DNA from: Mytilus edulis
Lineage: Eukaryota > Mollusca > Bivalvia > Mytilida > Mytilidae
Direction: 5' to 3'
Length of the DNA stretch: 64,000 bases
Assembly: GCF_963676685.1 (NCBI RefSeq)
Contig: NC_092346.1
Span: 42,343,289-42,407,288 of the forward strand
In this document: piece by piece, positions 1 to 13,500 of the stretch
Layout of the letters: every line of letters begins with the position of its first letter
How positions within the stretch are numbered: the first letter of the stretch is position 1
Notes under the pieces: generated by a model
What the model was told of the DNA's origin: nothing
The model's database searches: none
What the model saw: only the letters and a program-made list of their open reading frames with translations
Translations under genes and position numbers: made by a program

Positions 1-988
1 TCATTTCTTGTCTGAAAGAAATGCACTACGACATAATTGTGGTCTAGGACCAACTATTGCCGTAGTACACGATCACTTTTCCATTGTGTCATCAGATTTT
101 TTGTATTATGATGTCAAAATTTTACGGAAACCTTCGTGATGTCCAGTAATGGCGGACAAATAACGATAAGGTGTATTGTGATGCCTATTAGTAACATACC
201 TTGCTGCCATTCTTAGAACCAATGATTGATATACATGTATAGACTAATTAAACTGCAAAATCTTTATAAAGAACCATCTGTTATATTTTGTGGATGCCAT
301 TTATACATATATAGTTGGTATATATGGGTCTGATACAGCGCTGGCATAATTCAATGTAGATCTGACAAGGGACATGTTCGCTTTCTTAATGAAAGAGTTT
401 TTGGGGATGTTAACATTATTTTTTAGAAACTGTTTATCTTTGGAGCAGATGGTCTTATGACAAGCTTATGCCAGTTATGAAAATTAGACTGAATAAACTA
501 CGTTTTCCTGACACAAGATGGTTTGGAAAGAAGATATATAAATTGCTCGAGACACAACTTACATTCTTGATGGGAAAACGTTAAGTCTGTCTTTTCCTGA
601 CATCTTGATCTGTTGTTTTTGAAGAGAAAATAAATTTCAGACGAAATCAATGAATGTCAAGAAATCTTCCGAAAATGATGCCGGAACAGATACGAATCGT
701 TTCGGGAAATTATATTTGTCGAATATTAGTTCCCAAAAGAAAAAGCCTGTATAATAAATTATAAGGAACTACTGATTCTCAATTTTTATTCATACAAATC
801 CTCTAGTATAAACTCAAAATACTTTATGTTCATGTATTCAGATATATTAGATTGAATAAAATTGTCTGGTTGGAATACGGATCATTAGCTAGTCACATGA
901 TTTGCATACTCAATAACTTACTGTATCCTTGTTAGTTTTATTCCTTATCACACTTCTACAGGTACCCAGTGGAAAAATCAGTAATAAA
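1..988. other. No recognisable gene
   Basis: AT-rich sequence with many stops in all frames. I see no coding exon, tRNA or clear repeat structure here. A short open frame beginning near 929 runs straight through the hairpin at 989-1080 and is not credible as a gene. Confidence 0.5.
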
Positions 989-1080
989 ACACAGGCACTT
1001 GTATCAGAAAAAAATTCCTATATACCTTTATATAACATAAAGGTATATAGGAAATTTTTTTCTGAGTCAAGTGTCTGTGT
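989..1080. repeat. Long hairpin (inverted repeat, arms about 43 bp)
   Basis: The left arm begins ACACAGGCACTTG and the right arm ends CAAGTGTCTGTGT. The centre is ATACCTTTAT / ATAAAGGTAT around a loop of a few bases. Arms differ at a few positions. This is the shape of a small foldback or MITE-like element; the family is not identified. Confidence 0.75.
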
Positions 1081-1277
1081 AATAAAAGTGCTTTACAAAT
1101 CCTTATCTGTCAATAAATGTTTTATACTAAAAAAAAAAATATGTAGAAATCTGACAAACTCTGAAATTAGTGAAAAAAAACCAGACTTTAGTTTATTGAT
1201 GCTAAACATGCTAAAAGAAAAAAGTCCGCATTTATATATTTAGTAAAAAAGTCAGGATGGGTATGAAAAGAGGTTTT

Positions 1278-1350
1278 TAAAAGCGTTGACTGAAGTACAT
1301 TTTGTATGAAGCGCTTCATACTAAAAATGTGCGCACGGTCAACGCTTTTA
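1278..1350. repeat. Hairpin repeat with AAGCGTTGAC ends
   Basis: An outer arm AAAAGCGTTGAC is mirrored by GTCAACGCTTTT. The centre TATGAAGCGCTTCATA is a perfect palindrome and the intermediate bases are partly paired. It is probably a foldback element close to the previous hairpin. Confidence 0.75.
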
Positions 1351-1539
1351 CAACCCTATAAAGTTACAAAAAAGGCATTCATTTTTACCTATAGGATTAA
1401 GAAAACACGCCTTTTATCAAGTTTTTATTTCATTTACCTGTGCACTTTATTGTGGGACCTCGTGTCATCATTAATGAAAAGTTGCATTGTGTAATGCAAT
1501 TGATTAAGGAATATCACGAGATTGCTAGTTAGCCAATCA

Positions 1540-1690
1540 GATAGTCCGAGATTACTCTGACGTCCAATGGCTGTTTTGCCAGACAAGCTGGGGCCCAGTA
1601 GTTTCAGGAGAAGATTTTTGTAAAAGTTAACGACGACGGAAGCCAAGTGATGAGAAAAGCTCACTTGGCCTTTAAGACCAGGTGAGAAAA
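1540..1690. repeat. Interspersed repeat ending in a CTCACTTGGCC hairpin
   Basis: GCCAAGTGA (1642-1650) is mirrored by TCACTTGGC (1661-1669) around a ten-base loop. The same hairpin type occurs in opposite orientation at 15967-15997, including shared adjacent text about a tract of Ts, TAAAAGTTAACG and CAGTAGTTTC. Recurrence with conserved flanks marks a dispersed repeat family. The outer limits are approximate. Confidence 0.6.
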
Positions 1691-1928
1691 GAAAAAAAAA
1701 GATAGGAAAAACGTAGCATGTTTTTATAATTTTGTCTTTGACAATTCACTACTGAGAAATGCGGCGGTTTTTTTCTCATTTGGTTCCTCTTTTGTTCTCT
1801 CGCCTTCTTAGTCCAATTGCAAGTCACTGTTATGCAGTTTGATTTAATTCAGCCTGAAAGCGTGCATGCTAGCTGTTCCAAAACAAAATCAAGAAGCTTG
1901 TATAGAATACTAAAACCTCTCTTATGTA

Positions 1929-2076
1929 CAGTGGCGGATCCAGGGTGAGGATTCCCGGGGTCGGAACCTTCAATTTTTGGACGATCAATTAATGCATTTG
2001 AATAAGGACTTATGGTTTGAACCCCTCTTCATCCTGGGTTTGGAATCCCCTTTGAAAATGAATGGATCCGTCACTG
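1929..2076. mobile_element. 148-bp MITE, hAT-like
   Basis: Terminal inverted repeats CAGTGGCGGATCCA (left) and TGGATCCGTCACTG (right) match at 13 of 14 positions. The flanking 8-mers CTTATGTA and CTTATAGT look like a decayed 8-bp target duplication, which is typical of hAT elements. There is no coding capacity. This TIR type is widespread in animal genomes. Superfamily assignment is inferred from TIR and duplication length. Confidence 0.75.
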
Positions 2077-2169
2077 CTTATAGTACTTTTACACATCCAC
2101 TGATTCTCTCAAGTCTCATAAGTAGTAATTGGAGCTTTAAAATTAGATGTTTGCTTCCATATAAAAATT

Positions 2170-2270
2170 TAGGCATTTGGTATGATTTTCAATGAGACAA
2201 TTAACTATCCCCCAAAGTTCAAATAAGGTGGATGTATGCAATTATAGGCAACCGTGTGACCATTTTTTTT
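2170..2270 (-). mobile_element. Retroelement 3'-tail fragment
   Basis: Contains GGTATGATTTTCAATGAGAC, CCAAAGTTCAAAT and ATTATAGGCAACCGTGTG in the order seen in the better copy at 8758-8905. In reverse complement it matches the tail type seen at 28196-28335 and 47335-47500. Only the extreme 3' portion remains. Confidence 0.55.
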
Positions 2271-2276
2271 TAAATA

Positions 2277-3978
2277 TACTTCATTACATGCGTTTTACTT
2301 CTTCCATTACATTCATGTACCATATTGTTCTTTATAACATACGAGACAGACTTTACACGACAAGGGCTTCCGAGTCAACAAGAATGAAATGAAGCTATAG
2401 CTTAATCTTTTGATTTAGATTCCGCTATAGATGATATCTGTCACTGAATACTTCAGCACATGCAGCCAACGGTTGATGATTGTGTTTATCCCATTGAACT
2501 TGACATTCTGCTTTGTAAGTTTAATTATTAAAATGAGTGTTGTTTTTCTGTTCGTCATTTTTTTAATTTGACCATTGTGTTGTTTAGTTCTCTTTGACTT
2601 TTGTTTTGGGATGTTTATATACAATTCCTTTGACACCGTACATTACTTAGTTGAATTATGGGGATATATATATAGTATATATGATAGTAATTTAGTATAT
2701 TATTTTCAGTATTTTCGAACATGAACAACAGTTGCATGGAGTATTCATGGTTGTTGAAATGAAACATGTGGTATCTCAGATCCCGTTCAATGCCACCTAG
2801 AAATCAAATGGTTTCTTAAATAATTCAACAAAATTGTTCAATGATGTTTTCCTCCTGTCATACCTCTTTATGGTATGAAAATATCATCCACTTCATATTT
2901 CTATTCAGTATGTAAGTTTTTGTCTTTAATATATCTATAACTGCTCATTTGACATATCTAAACTCGTTCAACTTTCTTTTCATATTAAAGATAAGTCTTC
3001 TCTCCATTTGAGGAACCTAGCTCCTCGGTTGTCACGTGGTAGCGTGTTCCGATGTGGGTTCAGTAGTGGTGGCTAGGTTACACAAATACTTGAAAACGTA
3101 ATTTGGTATACACAGATATAGTTCGGCTCGAAATCAGAATAATTTACCAGGTTGGGTGACATATGTTGCTGTGACCGACCTGTTACTTTGTGAAATGGCA
3201 TGTTAAAAATCTGGCTTAGCGTATCGTGCATACATTAAACAAGGTCCATGCATGTCAAATATTAACATGTTCTTGACCTGAATATAAATGTTATCGTTTA
3301 CACTGTAGACATAAAAAAAAAAAAAAGTCGTCCTTCTATTCACCACTCCATCTAAGCCTTATTTGTTCTTTCCGTCATTGTAACGTGAACATTTTATGTT
3401 ATCCTAATCTTTATATTTGTGGGAAATATGAGTAGCATCAGAAGTCCATTACTAGACAATGTCTAGTAATGAACTTCTGGTAGCATGTATTGTAAGATTG
3501 TATATGGAAAAGAGAATTAACATGTACATTAACGGAAAATAAGTTAAAATATTAAATTAAGGTTAATGAAAAATCTTAAAACACAAGAAAGAAGAAAAAT
3601 ATGCATGCATGCTCCACTGAAGCGCACGTGATAGATTACTATTTTCTTATACTGCTATACGCAATCTCATATTATACAGATTATATTTTAAAATCAGCAT
3701 TTTTCATTGCCAGTGCAAGTCTTTTAGAATAATATTTTTAACTTTTTGTGTTATAGTAATTTAACGATTTAATTTCAACTTAATTAATTGAAAAAAGAAA
3801 ACATATTTCATAAAACTTTAATTTCGTATTAAAATAGCACGCTGCATCTCCCGTCTATCACACTGGGTTGAATTTATTATGCATTTTATAATCAATATTC
3901 TTTTGATATTTTAATAAGTTTCCAGTTTTACCCTTATCCCATGAATGAACTTGAATTGATTTTTGTTACTTTACACAG
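2277..3978. other. Intergenic, no gene seen
   Basis: Low-complexity AT-rich sequence. It holds a short hairpin at 3439-3479 and a stretch at 3010-3230 with faint tRNA-promoter-like boxes (TGGTAGCGTG, GGGTTCAGTAG) that may be an old SINE. A poly-A run lies near 3313. Confidence 0.4.
3439..3479. repeat. Near-perfect 20-bp-arm hairpin
   Basis: CAGAAGTCCATTACTAGACA is followed by one base and its reverse complement with a single mismatch. With almost no loop it would extrude as a cruciform. It is probably the remnant of a foldback insertion. Confidence 0.75.
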
Positions 3979-3993
3979 AAACTACGAGGTATA

Positions 3994-4128
3994 ATGTCAC
4001 TAAATAACAATATCCAAATCAATTATTACGACGGCCCATCTCCCAAATGTTATAATAGATCTGCCTCCGGAGCGTCTTCTCCTTTGATATCACCTGGGAC
4101 GAGCGATCACATTAAGAACAGATGGTAG
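3994..4128 (+). CDS. Short Ser/Pro-rich open frame, possible upstream exon
   Basis: A 44-codon frame starts MSLNNNIQINYYDGPSPK and ends KNRW before TAG. It follows an acceptor-like TTACTTTACACAG at 3966-3978 with the frame open from 3979. Its composition resembles the Ser/Pro-rich first exon of the gene beginning at 4524. I found no donor (the only candidate is GTAGCA at 4125) that joins it in phase, so it may be an alternative terminal exon, an upstream ORF or chance. Confidence 0.25.
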   Translation: MSLNNNIQINYYDGPSPKCYNRSASGASSPLISPGTSDHIKNRW

Positions 4129-4523
4129 CAACGCCTTCAATTTTTCATACACAACATATATATTCAACAGGAATGTACCATTTTCCATTATTATTACGCA
4201 TAAGTCTGGCTACGATAACAGCAAATTCTCCCTCTACTCTGAGAAACCTATTTTTAGGTGTCGTTTACAACAGTGTGTTATGAATGGTTCATGAGTAGGT
4301 TATCATAAGATTTTTATGGATTAAGCAGATAACTGATTTTGTTAAACTACATTTATATTAGATACGTTTGTGATCAAATTTTGTATTTCGGATTATTTCA
4401 TTTAATAATACACAGAATGAGAGAAATGTACAAAGCTCCCCCGCTAAAGTGATTCTATCCCGAGATAGATATCTCTTACAACGAGTGTGAAAACATAAGC
4501 TGATATACTGTGGAGGGTAATTA

Positions 4524-7500
4524 ATGGATGCAGGACCTTATGATAACGTTGAATTCCCACCGATTAGACCAGGGTCACAGACCTGGTCTGGACCTCAGTC
4601 TTCTACAAAATTATATGGATATAATGTGGGATCTAGAGACAGGGTGACAGGAACCGTCACACCTACTTTAGCACCAGTGGCAGAAAGTGATGGAAATGAT
4701 TATAACGAGGAGTTAGCCGAGATTGGAGAACAGAGACAATTGATAAACATTACATCACCTCCTGGGGTACAAACCTTTCCCTCAACATCCCCCGGGATTC
4801 ATCAACCTCATGCACCTGGATTTCAGTCATCATCCTCAGATTTTCAAACGACATCTCCTGTCATTTTTCAATCTTCGCCCATGGGAATGCAGTCATCAGG
4901 ACAAATACAAAAAAAGGTAAGTTTTTTCTTCTTAAAACATGTTAAACATATATATATATACCATTTTGGTCTATATTAAACTTGTTTATATGTTATATTT
5001 CTATTTTATTTTCGTTTATTCTCCATTTTTCAAATAAAGTTATAACAGGTCGAGTTTCTATTTAAAGGTTAACGAAATCGGATGGGGAAAACTTTTAAAA
5101 TGTTTATAAGTTAAAGACTTTAACACGATCATAAATGTATATTTTATGATGTAGAATTAAGAGGATACAAATGTGATAGATTTCTTAAGGCACATTTGAT
5201 GACATACACTGATGGTCAGTACACAATAATAGTGACCACCCTATATTTGGGTGATTTATTTCGTTATTTACTTTCTCCTTATTCTTGTATTATTGGTGTA
5301 AACAAATGAATATTTTCCTTGGACGTTATAAACTTTATATTGAAGAAAGAACAAACAAAAATTGGCATTTGATTACACGGCTATTATTATATTGTAACAA
5401 AACTTAGATACCTGATTTCTAGTCAAACATACTAAGGAATTTAAGATTTACATGTATCAATGTGACTTGTTGACAAAGGCATAACCAACAGATATCTTTG
5501 GATAAGTTTCTTACAACAAAAAGCAATTGTCGACCGATTTTTACTGTCTTTGATCAAATTATCAGAAATAAAGATTGGGACAAGACAACTAGGTTGATTG
5601 AACTTTTTGACTTTTGTGACTTCATTGTCACCGTTTTTCAGTATTTTCCATACTAACCGATATACCCTAATGTTTAGGAGAAAAAAGGGGGAGGGGTTTA
5701 TGAATTGTTTTAAAAAAACTTACACTTTACCATTTGATAAATAATTGCCCTCTGTCGGAAATGCACTATTAACTCATTGGTTTTTTTTTCTCTCCAAAGA
5801 AACGTTTTATAATATTTTCATGGTTGATATGGAAACCAATTAATCATCCGCATATTTCATTTCAAGTTACAACTATAATATTGAGACAGATGTGCAAATG
5901 GTCAAATGAATTTTCATAAATCATGTAATTTGTTTGTTCGGGACATGCCAAATAATTAACATTCACATGTTTGAGAGCAATAAACCTTCAAGACTGAAGA
6001 ATTTGTACAAAAAAAACAATATTCTATACTACATTATATAATGCACTGAGTATAAGTATCTCGAACGATAATTACGATAAGATTTTATAGCAATTTGCAG
6101 CGTAGAAACATGATTATTTACAAGAAATTTGGCAAAATGTAAAACTCAAATTTATGTCTAGGACTTGTGGGTTTTATCTGTAAAACTTCGTTTTAAGCAC
6201 GTTTCATGGGTTCCAAAAGAGCTCATAAAGTTGAACACCATGCTGATTTTCTCCACTAAAAATTAACATTAATCCCATTATAATTGATTTTCCAGTGCAT
6301 TAGCATGACTTAAACTGTTGATTTTATAATCAAACTCATGTAGAATAATATTCCCTTTGATTTATTTCAAAATTACGTTTTTCTGGGTTAATTTGTTCTT
6401 TTTTTACAAGACTGATCGCAAATAAGTATAACTTTTTTCTTAAATGCACAAAAACTTGTTTTCCTTACAAAATCATTTACATATGTTTCTGTACATTTGG
6501 TAAGAATTCTTCTCGTCTATTTTATTTAAATTTTATAACGAGACAAGAATATGTTGATGACGATGTAAACTATTTTACAGTACATTAAATCTAAGTACTT
6601 TCGATTGTTGGCATATAAAATTTCATTTCAACTTAAACAGAGCAGAAAATGAAGCAATTATGGGAAACTTGAATAATTTAGAATGTAAATTTAAGATTTT
6701 TTGTAACTTATATACAACATATTCGTCGTATGGGTTATTTGAACTTACACCCAAATTTATAAACTTAGTGTCAAATTTTTACCTTTACCTGACTTACTGG
6801 ATATATTTACACATTTCTAACATTAAGGTACACATTTAAGGGTGGTGTTGGATATATGCACAAAGCAATATATATTTCAATATTATCGATTCAAAATTTA
6901 TTTGTCGTATCGATATAGAGACGGATTCAGCCAAATGATCGACCAAACTAAAAATCAAAGAAAGCTGGTAATTTGTATCACCCCTTTTAAACATAAAGGA
7001 TCTGCTAATGAACCTATACAATTGATAACATATGAGAAACATATATGGACACTGTGACCGACCGTGGGTATACATTTTGAACTAAACTTGACCACAAAAT
7101 AGAGAACTTCAATTTTCTCATTATTAAGTTTCCTTTGCTATTTATAAATGGATGGAGGGGAAGATAGCAGGACGAGTAAATATATTCGTAGATGTATTGG
7201 ATATAGGACAAGTTATATTGTTGAAATAGACATATATTTAGACAGATGTATTGATGAATGAATGAAGTTGTCATAAATATAAAATTACAAGTCTGGTATA
7301 CTTGATGAGATTTTATAATTGCACAGAATAATGTGCATCACCTCATAACATTAACATGTCTACATGACTAATCAGAAGTGATCGAAATATTCTTTCGATA
7401 TTGGACAAAACATATGTTTGTCAGTCAGTAATGAACATGGTATATACATCATAACGTATTCATTGCATATACAATGTATCATCTTTGTGTAATACAGAAA

Positions 7501-10500
7501 TATACAGAATGCCTGAGATAACTTGTAATAACAAACCGGAATAAAAACGAAAGAGAATTTTTTTCTATCAACATTCCTCTTGTTTCCCCCAGACAGACTG
7601 TATCTATGAATGAATAGATCAATAAAAATAATAACTTTTCCGAATACTGTTACTGTCTCGCTTATACGGTATGCATATACCATGCATATACAAACAAGAG
7701 TGCACACGCTGAAATGTCTCGCCTTCTATACTAATCATTGATATTATGTTGATAGTCGTAAGTATAAAGCTAAGCTTTATTACAACTGTCACATAAACTT
7801 AACATTAACCAAGATAACTAAAAAAAGACAAATGACCCTTGAAAATGAGGTCAAGGTCAGATGAACCATGCCAGGCAGACATGTACAGCTAACAATGCTT
7901 CTATACAACATACATAGTTGACCCATTACTTATAGTTTAAGAAAAATAGACCAAACACAAAAACTAAACACTGTGAAAATGAGGTCACGGTCAAATAAAT
8001 CCTGCGCGACTGACATAAAGATCATAAAATATTTCCATACACCAAATATAGTTGACCTATGGCATATAGTATTAGATAAAAAGACCAAAACTCAAAAACT
8101 TAACTTTGACCACTGAACCTAAAAATGAGGTCAAGGTCACATGATATCTGCCCGCTAGACATGTACACCTTACAATCATTCCATACAACAAATATAGTAG
8201 ACCTATTGCATATAGTATGAGAAAAACAGAGCAAAACACAAAAATTTAACTATAACCACTGAACCATGAAAATGAGGTCAAGGTCAGATGACACCTGTCA
8301 GTTGGACATGTACACCTTACAGTCCTTCCATACACTGAATATACTAGCCCTATTACTTATAGTATCTTAGATATGGACTTGACCACCAAACCTTGTTCAC
8401 TGATCCATGAAATGAGGTCGAGGTCAAGTGAAAACTGTCTGACAGACATGAGGACCTTGCAAGGTACGCACATATAGTTATCCTTTTACTTATAATAAGA
8501 GAGAATTCAACATTACAAAAAATTTGAACTTTTTTTTCAAGGGGTCACTGAACCATGAAAATGAGGTCAAGGACATTGGACATGTGACTGACGGAAACTT
8601 CGTAACATGAAGCATCAATATACAAAGTATGAAGCATTGAGGTCTTCCACCTTCTAAAATATAAAGTTTTTAAGAAGTGAGCTAACGCCGCCGCCGGATC
8701 ACTATCCCTATGTCGAGCTTTCTGCAACAAAAGTTGCAGGCTCGACAAAAACTAGATCTGATATGATTGATAATGAGACAATTATCCACCAAAGTTCAAG
8801 TGTAATGAAATTAATGTAAGCACTTATAGGAAACCGTACTGCCTTCCACAATGATAAAAACTCATACTGTATAGTCGACTATAAATCAATTGTAGAAAAC
8901 TAAAGGTCTAATTAATAACAAAACGAATAGAAATATATATGACAGACACGAACCAACGACAACGTGAAACCAAAGAACCACAGGCTCCTGACTTGGGACA
9001 GGCACATACACTCGAATGTATGTATTAAATCTAGCCTATTGATAGACAAATTACTACTCGCTACTGTCACAAATTTGTCATTTAATGCAGTATTAGCTGA
9101 TAAAAGACATCTACGCATATTTTTATATTTAAATGCATTGGAATGCTTAAGAGATTATGGCAATTTATCATTATTTTCACACACACATGTATGCCATCTG
9201 ATATATTGAGTTAAAAACTTGATGGAAATGTACCATCTGTCAGTACCACAGAGGATACAGATTCATACACGCATCAGTTTAGCATTTAAAGAATCTAGTG
9301 TCTGATGTCGTCAAGATGTTAATCAAAACATTTTATGTGCTGGATATTGAAGATTTTATACACCACATCTCGTGCCAAACTTTCTTTTTTATTATGATTA
9401 CCCTCAGTGTTGCAAAAAGGGGGTGTATAATGTAATAATACAAACATCGTTGTATAAGACATACCATCAGGCCGTATAACCTCATGTATCACCCTCTGAT
9501 ACCCCATTAAAGTTCGTGCCCCCGCCCTATGTCGTCTTTATAGATGATTAAGTATTTTAGATATGAGGGTTGAAGTAATGTATTTGGCACCAGCTGAACT
9601 TCCTACTTCTGACAAGAAATTGCTATGGTATGCACAATACAATAAACCAAGTTGAACTATCTGATTGTTCCTTGTCAAGTAAAATGATAATTTGTACTTT
9701 TTGCATAATTATAACTGTCTACTGATTGTAGGATACCGTCGTCAATGCAAATAAAGAAATCTTCATTGCCAACACACACGGGAATACACCTAATGCAGTG
9801 GCACACAAGTCTGCGACAATGCCTAACCTTACGCAACAGAAGTTCACGCCACAACCTTCCCCAAGCCTATCACGGACAGTGGTGGAACAGCCTAGATCAA
9901 TTGCAAAAAGATTTACGGAATTAGATTTGAATCCCAGATCACAGGATGTATTTAGTAAGACGCATGCAACGAAGGGTAAAGCCTTATTATATAAAAGTTT
10001 GATGGAAGAAGGCAATAGAATGAAGGAAAACGTGTGGGATGTGAAAGGGAAGCCAGGCGAGATGTTGTCATATGAACAGCTCTTACAAGGTATGTCTATA
10101 ACACAGCAGGATTTTCTCAACATACGTAACTCATTAGGTTGATTTGATTACTTATCTTAGAAAAGTTTTTAAATGCCAAAAAAAAAAATACGGGATAAAA
10201 GTGCATCGTTAATGAATAAACCGGGCACTTACAATACATTAGACATTTTAGAAAGAATGTAGCTATTTGCTGTTAAACATGGTTATGGTATATTTAAACC
10301 TTAGTTAGATATTTTCCACACATTTAAATTATTTAACAGAAACAAAAAGTCGGTTACGACAGCACATGTGTATTTTGAAGCAAATTAACATCGTTTCATT
10401 ACTTTATTGAGATGGGTAATTGCTTAGAAGGTAAAGATAAGTGTTACATTTAAATGATAAAGCAACTCATCAACACATCTAAGAGGCAACATATGGTCTT

Positions 10501-13500
10501 CAATAATAGGCAAGTGTCCATACTATTATACAAAGCTCTAAATCGGCCAATATATTGATAATCTGATTAACAGTAACAAACACTCAGCAAACACTCTGAT
10601 TGGCTTCTGACAGAAACACATACATTTAAAGCAATACCAGTTATGACTAAATTTAAGATCTGGCCATGACTTACAGTAACAAACTCTTAATTGTGGGTTT
10701 CTGTAAGAATAGAGATTAACCTAAATGAAACGTTGCTCGTAGTTGAAGCAAGCTTAAAGTACATTATTTGTTGATTATTTGTTGATTGAAATTACTTCCA
10801 ATTTCCTTCACATTCCTAAAAAAATGATAAAAAATTCTTACAGCAACTTCGTGAAAAGTGCAGAAAATTATTTCATTTTTTACAGAAAATATAGGAAGCA
10901 GGTTACTTACTGTTAACCAACCTAAATTATTTAGCCAATGAATTTACCATTTATTTTACTCTGTTTTAGGCATGTTGATAGAAGGTGAAATGTTACTGTT
11001 AGGAGGTTCATGGTTACAGTTTTCAAACATAGATTTTTTAGATCCTACTGGAAAAGAATCAATCAAGCCATCGGTTGGTAGAGGAAGACTGTGTTTAACC
11101 AATCAGCGACTACTTATTTTATCTGCTGATATCGACAGTGGTAAGCAAAATTTAAGACATGAATAGGATACTAACGAGATATATTGACATATACATGACA
11201 AACACATGCAAAAGACAAGATTAAGTTATTCCTCATGCGATTCTGTCAGAGCACCATTCATGTTCCAGTGTCCCATTACACCCGTAGGACATGATCGAAA
11301 GTTTGGTAGTCATTTCTAATCATCTGAAACGGATGGACGATACCAAAACACATGCATGCACTTGAATTCGCGTGCAACATGCTTTAGCAACTAAATTTCT
11401 ATTTGAAAATGGTACCAGTAATAGTAATTACGCTACACAATTGCTACACAATTGCGGTTTCTGAAAACGCGGCATTATAATATCAATGAGCCTAAGCAAA
11501 AGAGATATTTTACAAGCAACATACATGTTCTTTCGTAGTTGGCAATGAATGCAAAATTTCAGTAATTAAATTTAAGTATACTACGCAACGCCCGACCGCC
11601 AAAACAATGAGATCCACAAGAGTTTGAGAGAACATTCACTATGTCCAAACATTTCCAATAAAAGTTAGAATTTGCACTGGTGCACGTCTATTCAGGTTTG
11701 TCGTAAAATTTGAATGTCTAATTTTGTGACCTTGGACTTGTATCGACTCAAATAATTCCTGTTGAAAAGTATAACAATTGTGCATTAAACAGAATGTACT
11801 AGATAACGTATCAAATTTTATTACAGCTATCGGTACGACGGATGCAATAGGTAACATATATACCAAAGCTTGCTATATACGATTGTAAAATACAATTGGA
11901 ACCGCAAAAAAAAATCTGCTTTACATTATAGTCAAAACAATTGTTTTAATAGCACCGGGAACACATATCCTGCATCTACCTTTATTGTATCTACCGCATG
12001 AAAGTTATATTTTAGAACAGGATTTGACACAAGGCAGTCGAAAACTCAAAAAGGGGGAAGATCTTAAGCATGATATATTAATAACCTTTTGATAATATAC
12101 ACAACCAAAGTCCCACAATACCGATGCAATATGACGATCTAAATTTAAGAATATGGAGATATATCGGCTACATACCCTATTAACCTGCAAACTTTATAAA
12201 AAAAATTTATCAAACCATACATTACTCAAAGGGTTGATGATTTGGAAGGAGCAATAAAAACTTTGGCCATCCTAAAAACTTTTAAACAACTTCTGTCTTC
12301 ATATTGGGATTTTGTATATATGTGTTATTTTTTTTTATAATTTCAAGGATACTGCATGTAATCACTCCAATAATATAGACTATGACTGGTTGTATATATG
12401 AAATCTTCTAATATCAGTCATAAAATGTTGTTTGAAGTTGACACCTTTGCTGTTAGTACCTACTGGCCATATATTTTACATTATACAACTTGTATATGAT
12501 AAAGCTGAATCCATGTATACTCCTTTGATGGTACATATCAGCCTTGGGAAAGCCGATATTCATTTCATGTGACAATTATGAAATATCTTATCTTTAGCTT
12601 ATAACTTTTAACAGGTAAATCTTTAAAATCTCCAACAAACTGAAGAGACAGAACATTATCATTTAAAAGAAATGGTTACTATTTTGCAGATGCCAATTTA
12701 AAAAATCCAAAAGAAACCGAATACACATTGGAGATTTCAAAATGTACAACAACATACTTCCAGAACATACCATTAAATGGGGTTCTTGCAGTTGAATTAT
12801 CAGCAGTTGTTGGTAACAGCCAAGAGAGTAGAATAGTCTCCCAGAAACCATGCTGCTGCTGTGGATTTTGTTCCTGTCTTCCAGTAAGTTTCATATAACA
12901 CTGCGCTGTGAAGAATAACGATGCTTTATAGCCAGCCAATGTCGTTAAAACACCATAAGGATTGTATTTATTTTCCTTAACTTGTAATATTATTAGTTGC
13001 ATGGTGTGTTAAAGTGACCTAATACGATATGTTTAGGGTCAGTAAATTCAATATGGGGTATAATCAAATCCACTTACTTGTGCTCTCCAACGTGTTATTA
13101 TACAGTCAAACCTATACTATATAAGAAGATCATTTATAAATTGAAAACCTTTATTGTCGGGTCACCATGTAGTAATACCTTTAAATGTTAAAATTGATTT
13201 CAAAGATCTTTTCTCATTTGAGGTAACATTTCTCTTACCCTCTAGGGCAGCCATTGTACGTCTACATAATACAATATGTTGACGATTACAAGAAGGCACA
13301 TACTAGGGAAAAACTCTAAAAACCGAACATATTTACAATAGTTTCAAAACCCCTTTTTTTTTTTTATTTTGTATATGGATAAAAACATGATTATGATCTA
13401 GCAATGGATACGTTGTTTTGCACCAAACTTTAAAAGCTTCTAAGTCTGGGCTACAGGCTACCTTGCATGGTAATGAATTCCACATTATTGTTCTAGAAAA

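Noticed and set aside
929-1243. 104-codon open frame
   Set aside because: It reads through both arms of the hairpin at 989-1080 and is Lys/Phe/Ile-rich as expected of AT-rich noise.
7372-7707. 111-codon minus-strand frame
   Set aside because: No domain, no splice context and no start signal; it lies in an intron and has random composition.
9719-10123. 134-codon minus-strand frame
   Set aside because: It is the antisense shadow of the second exon of the plus-strand gene.
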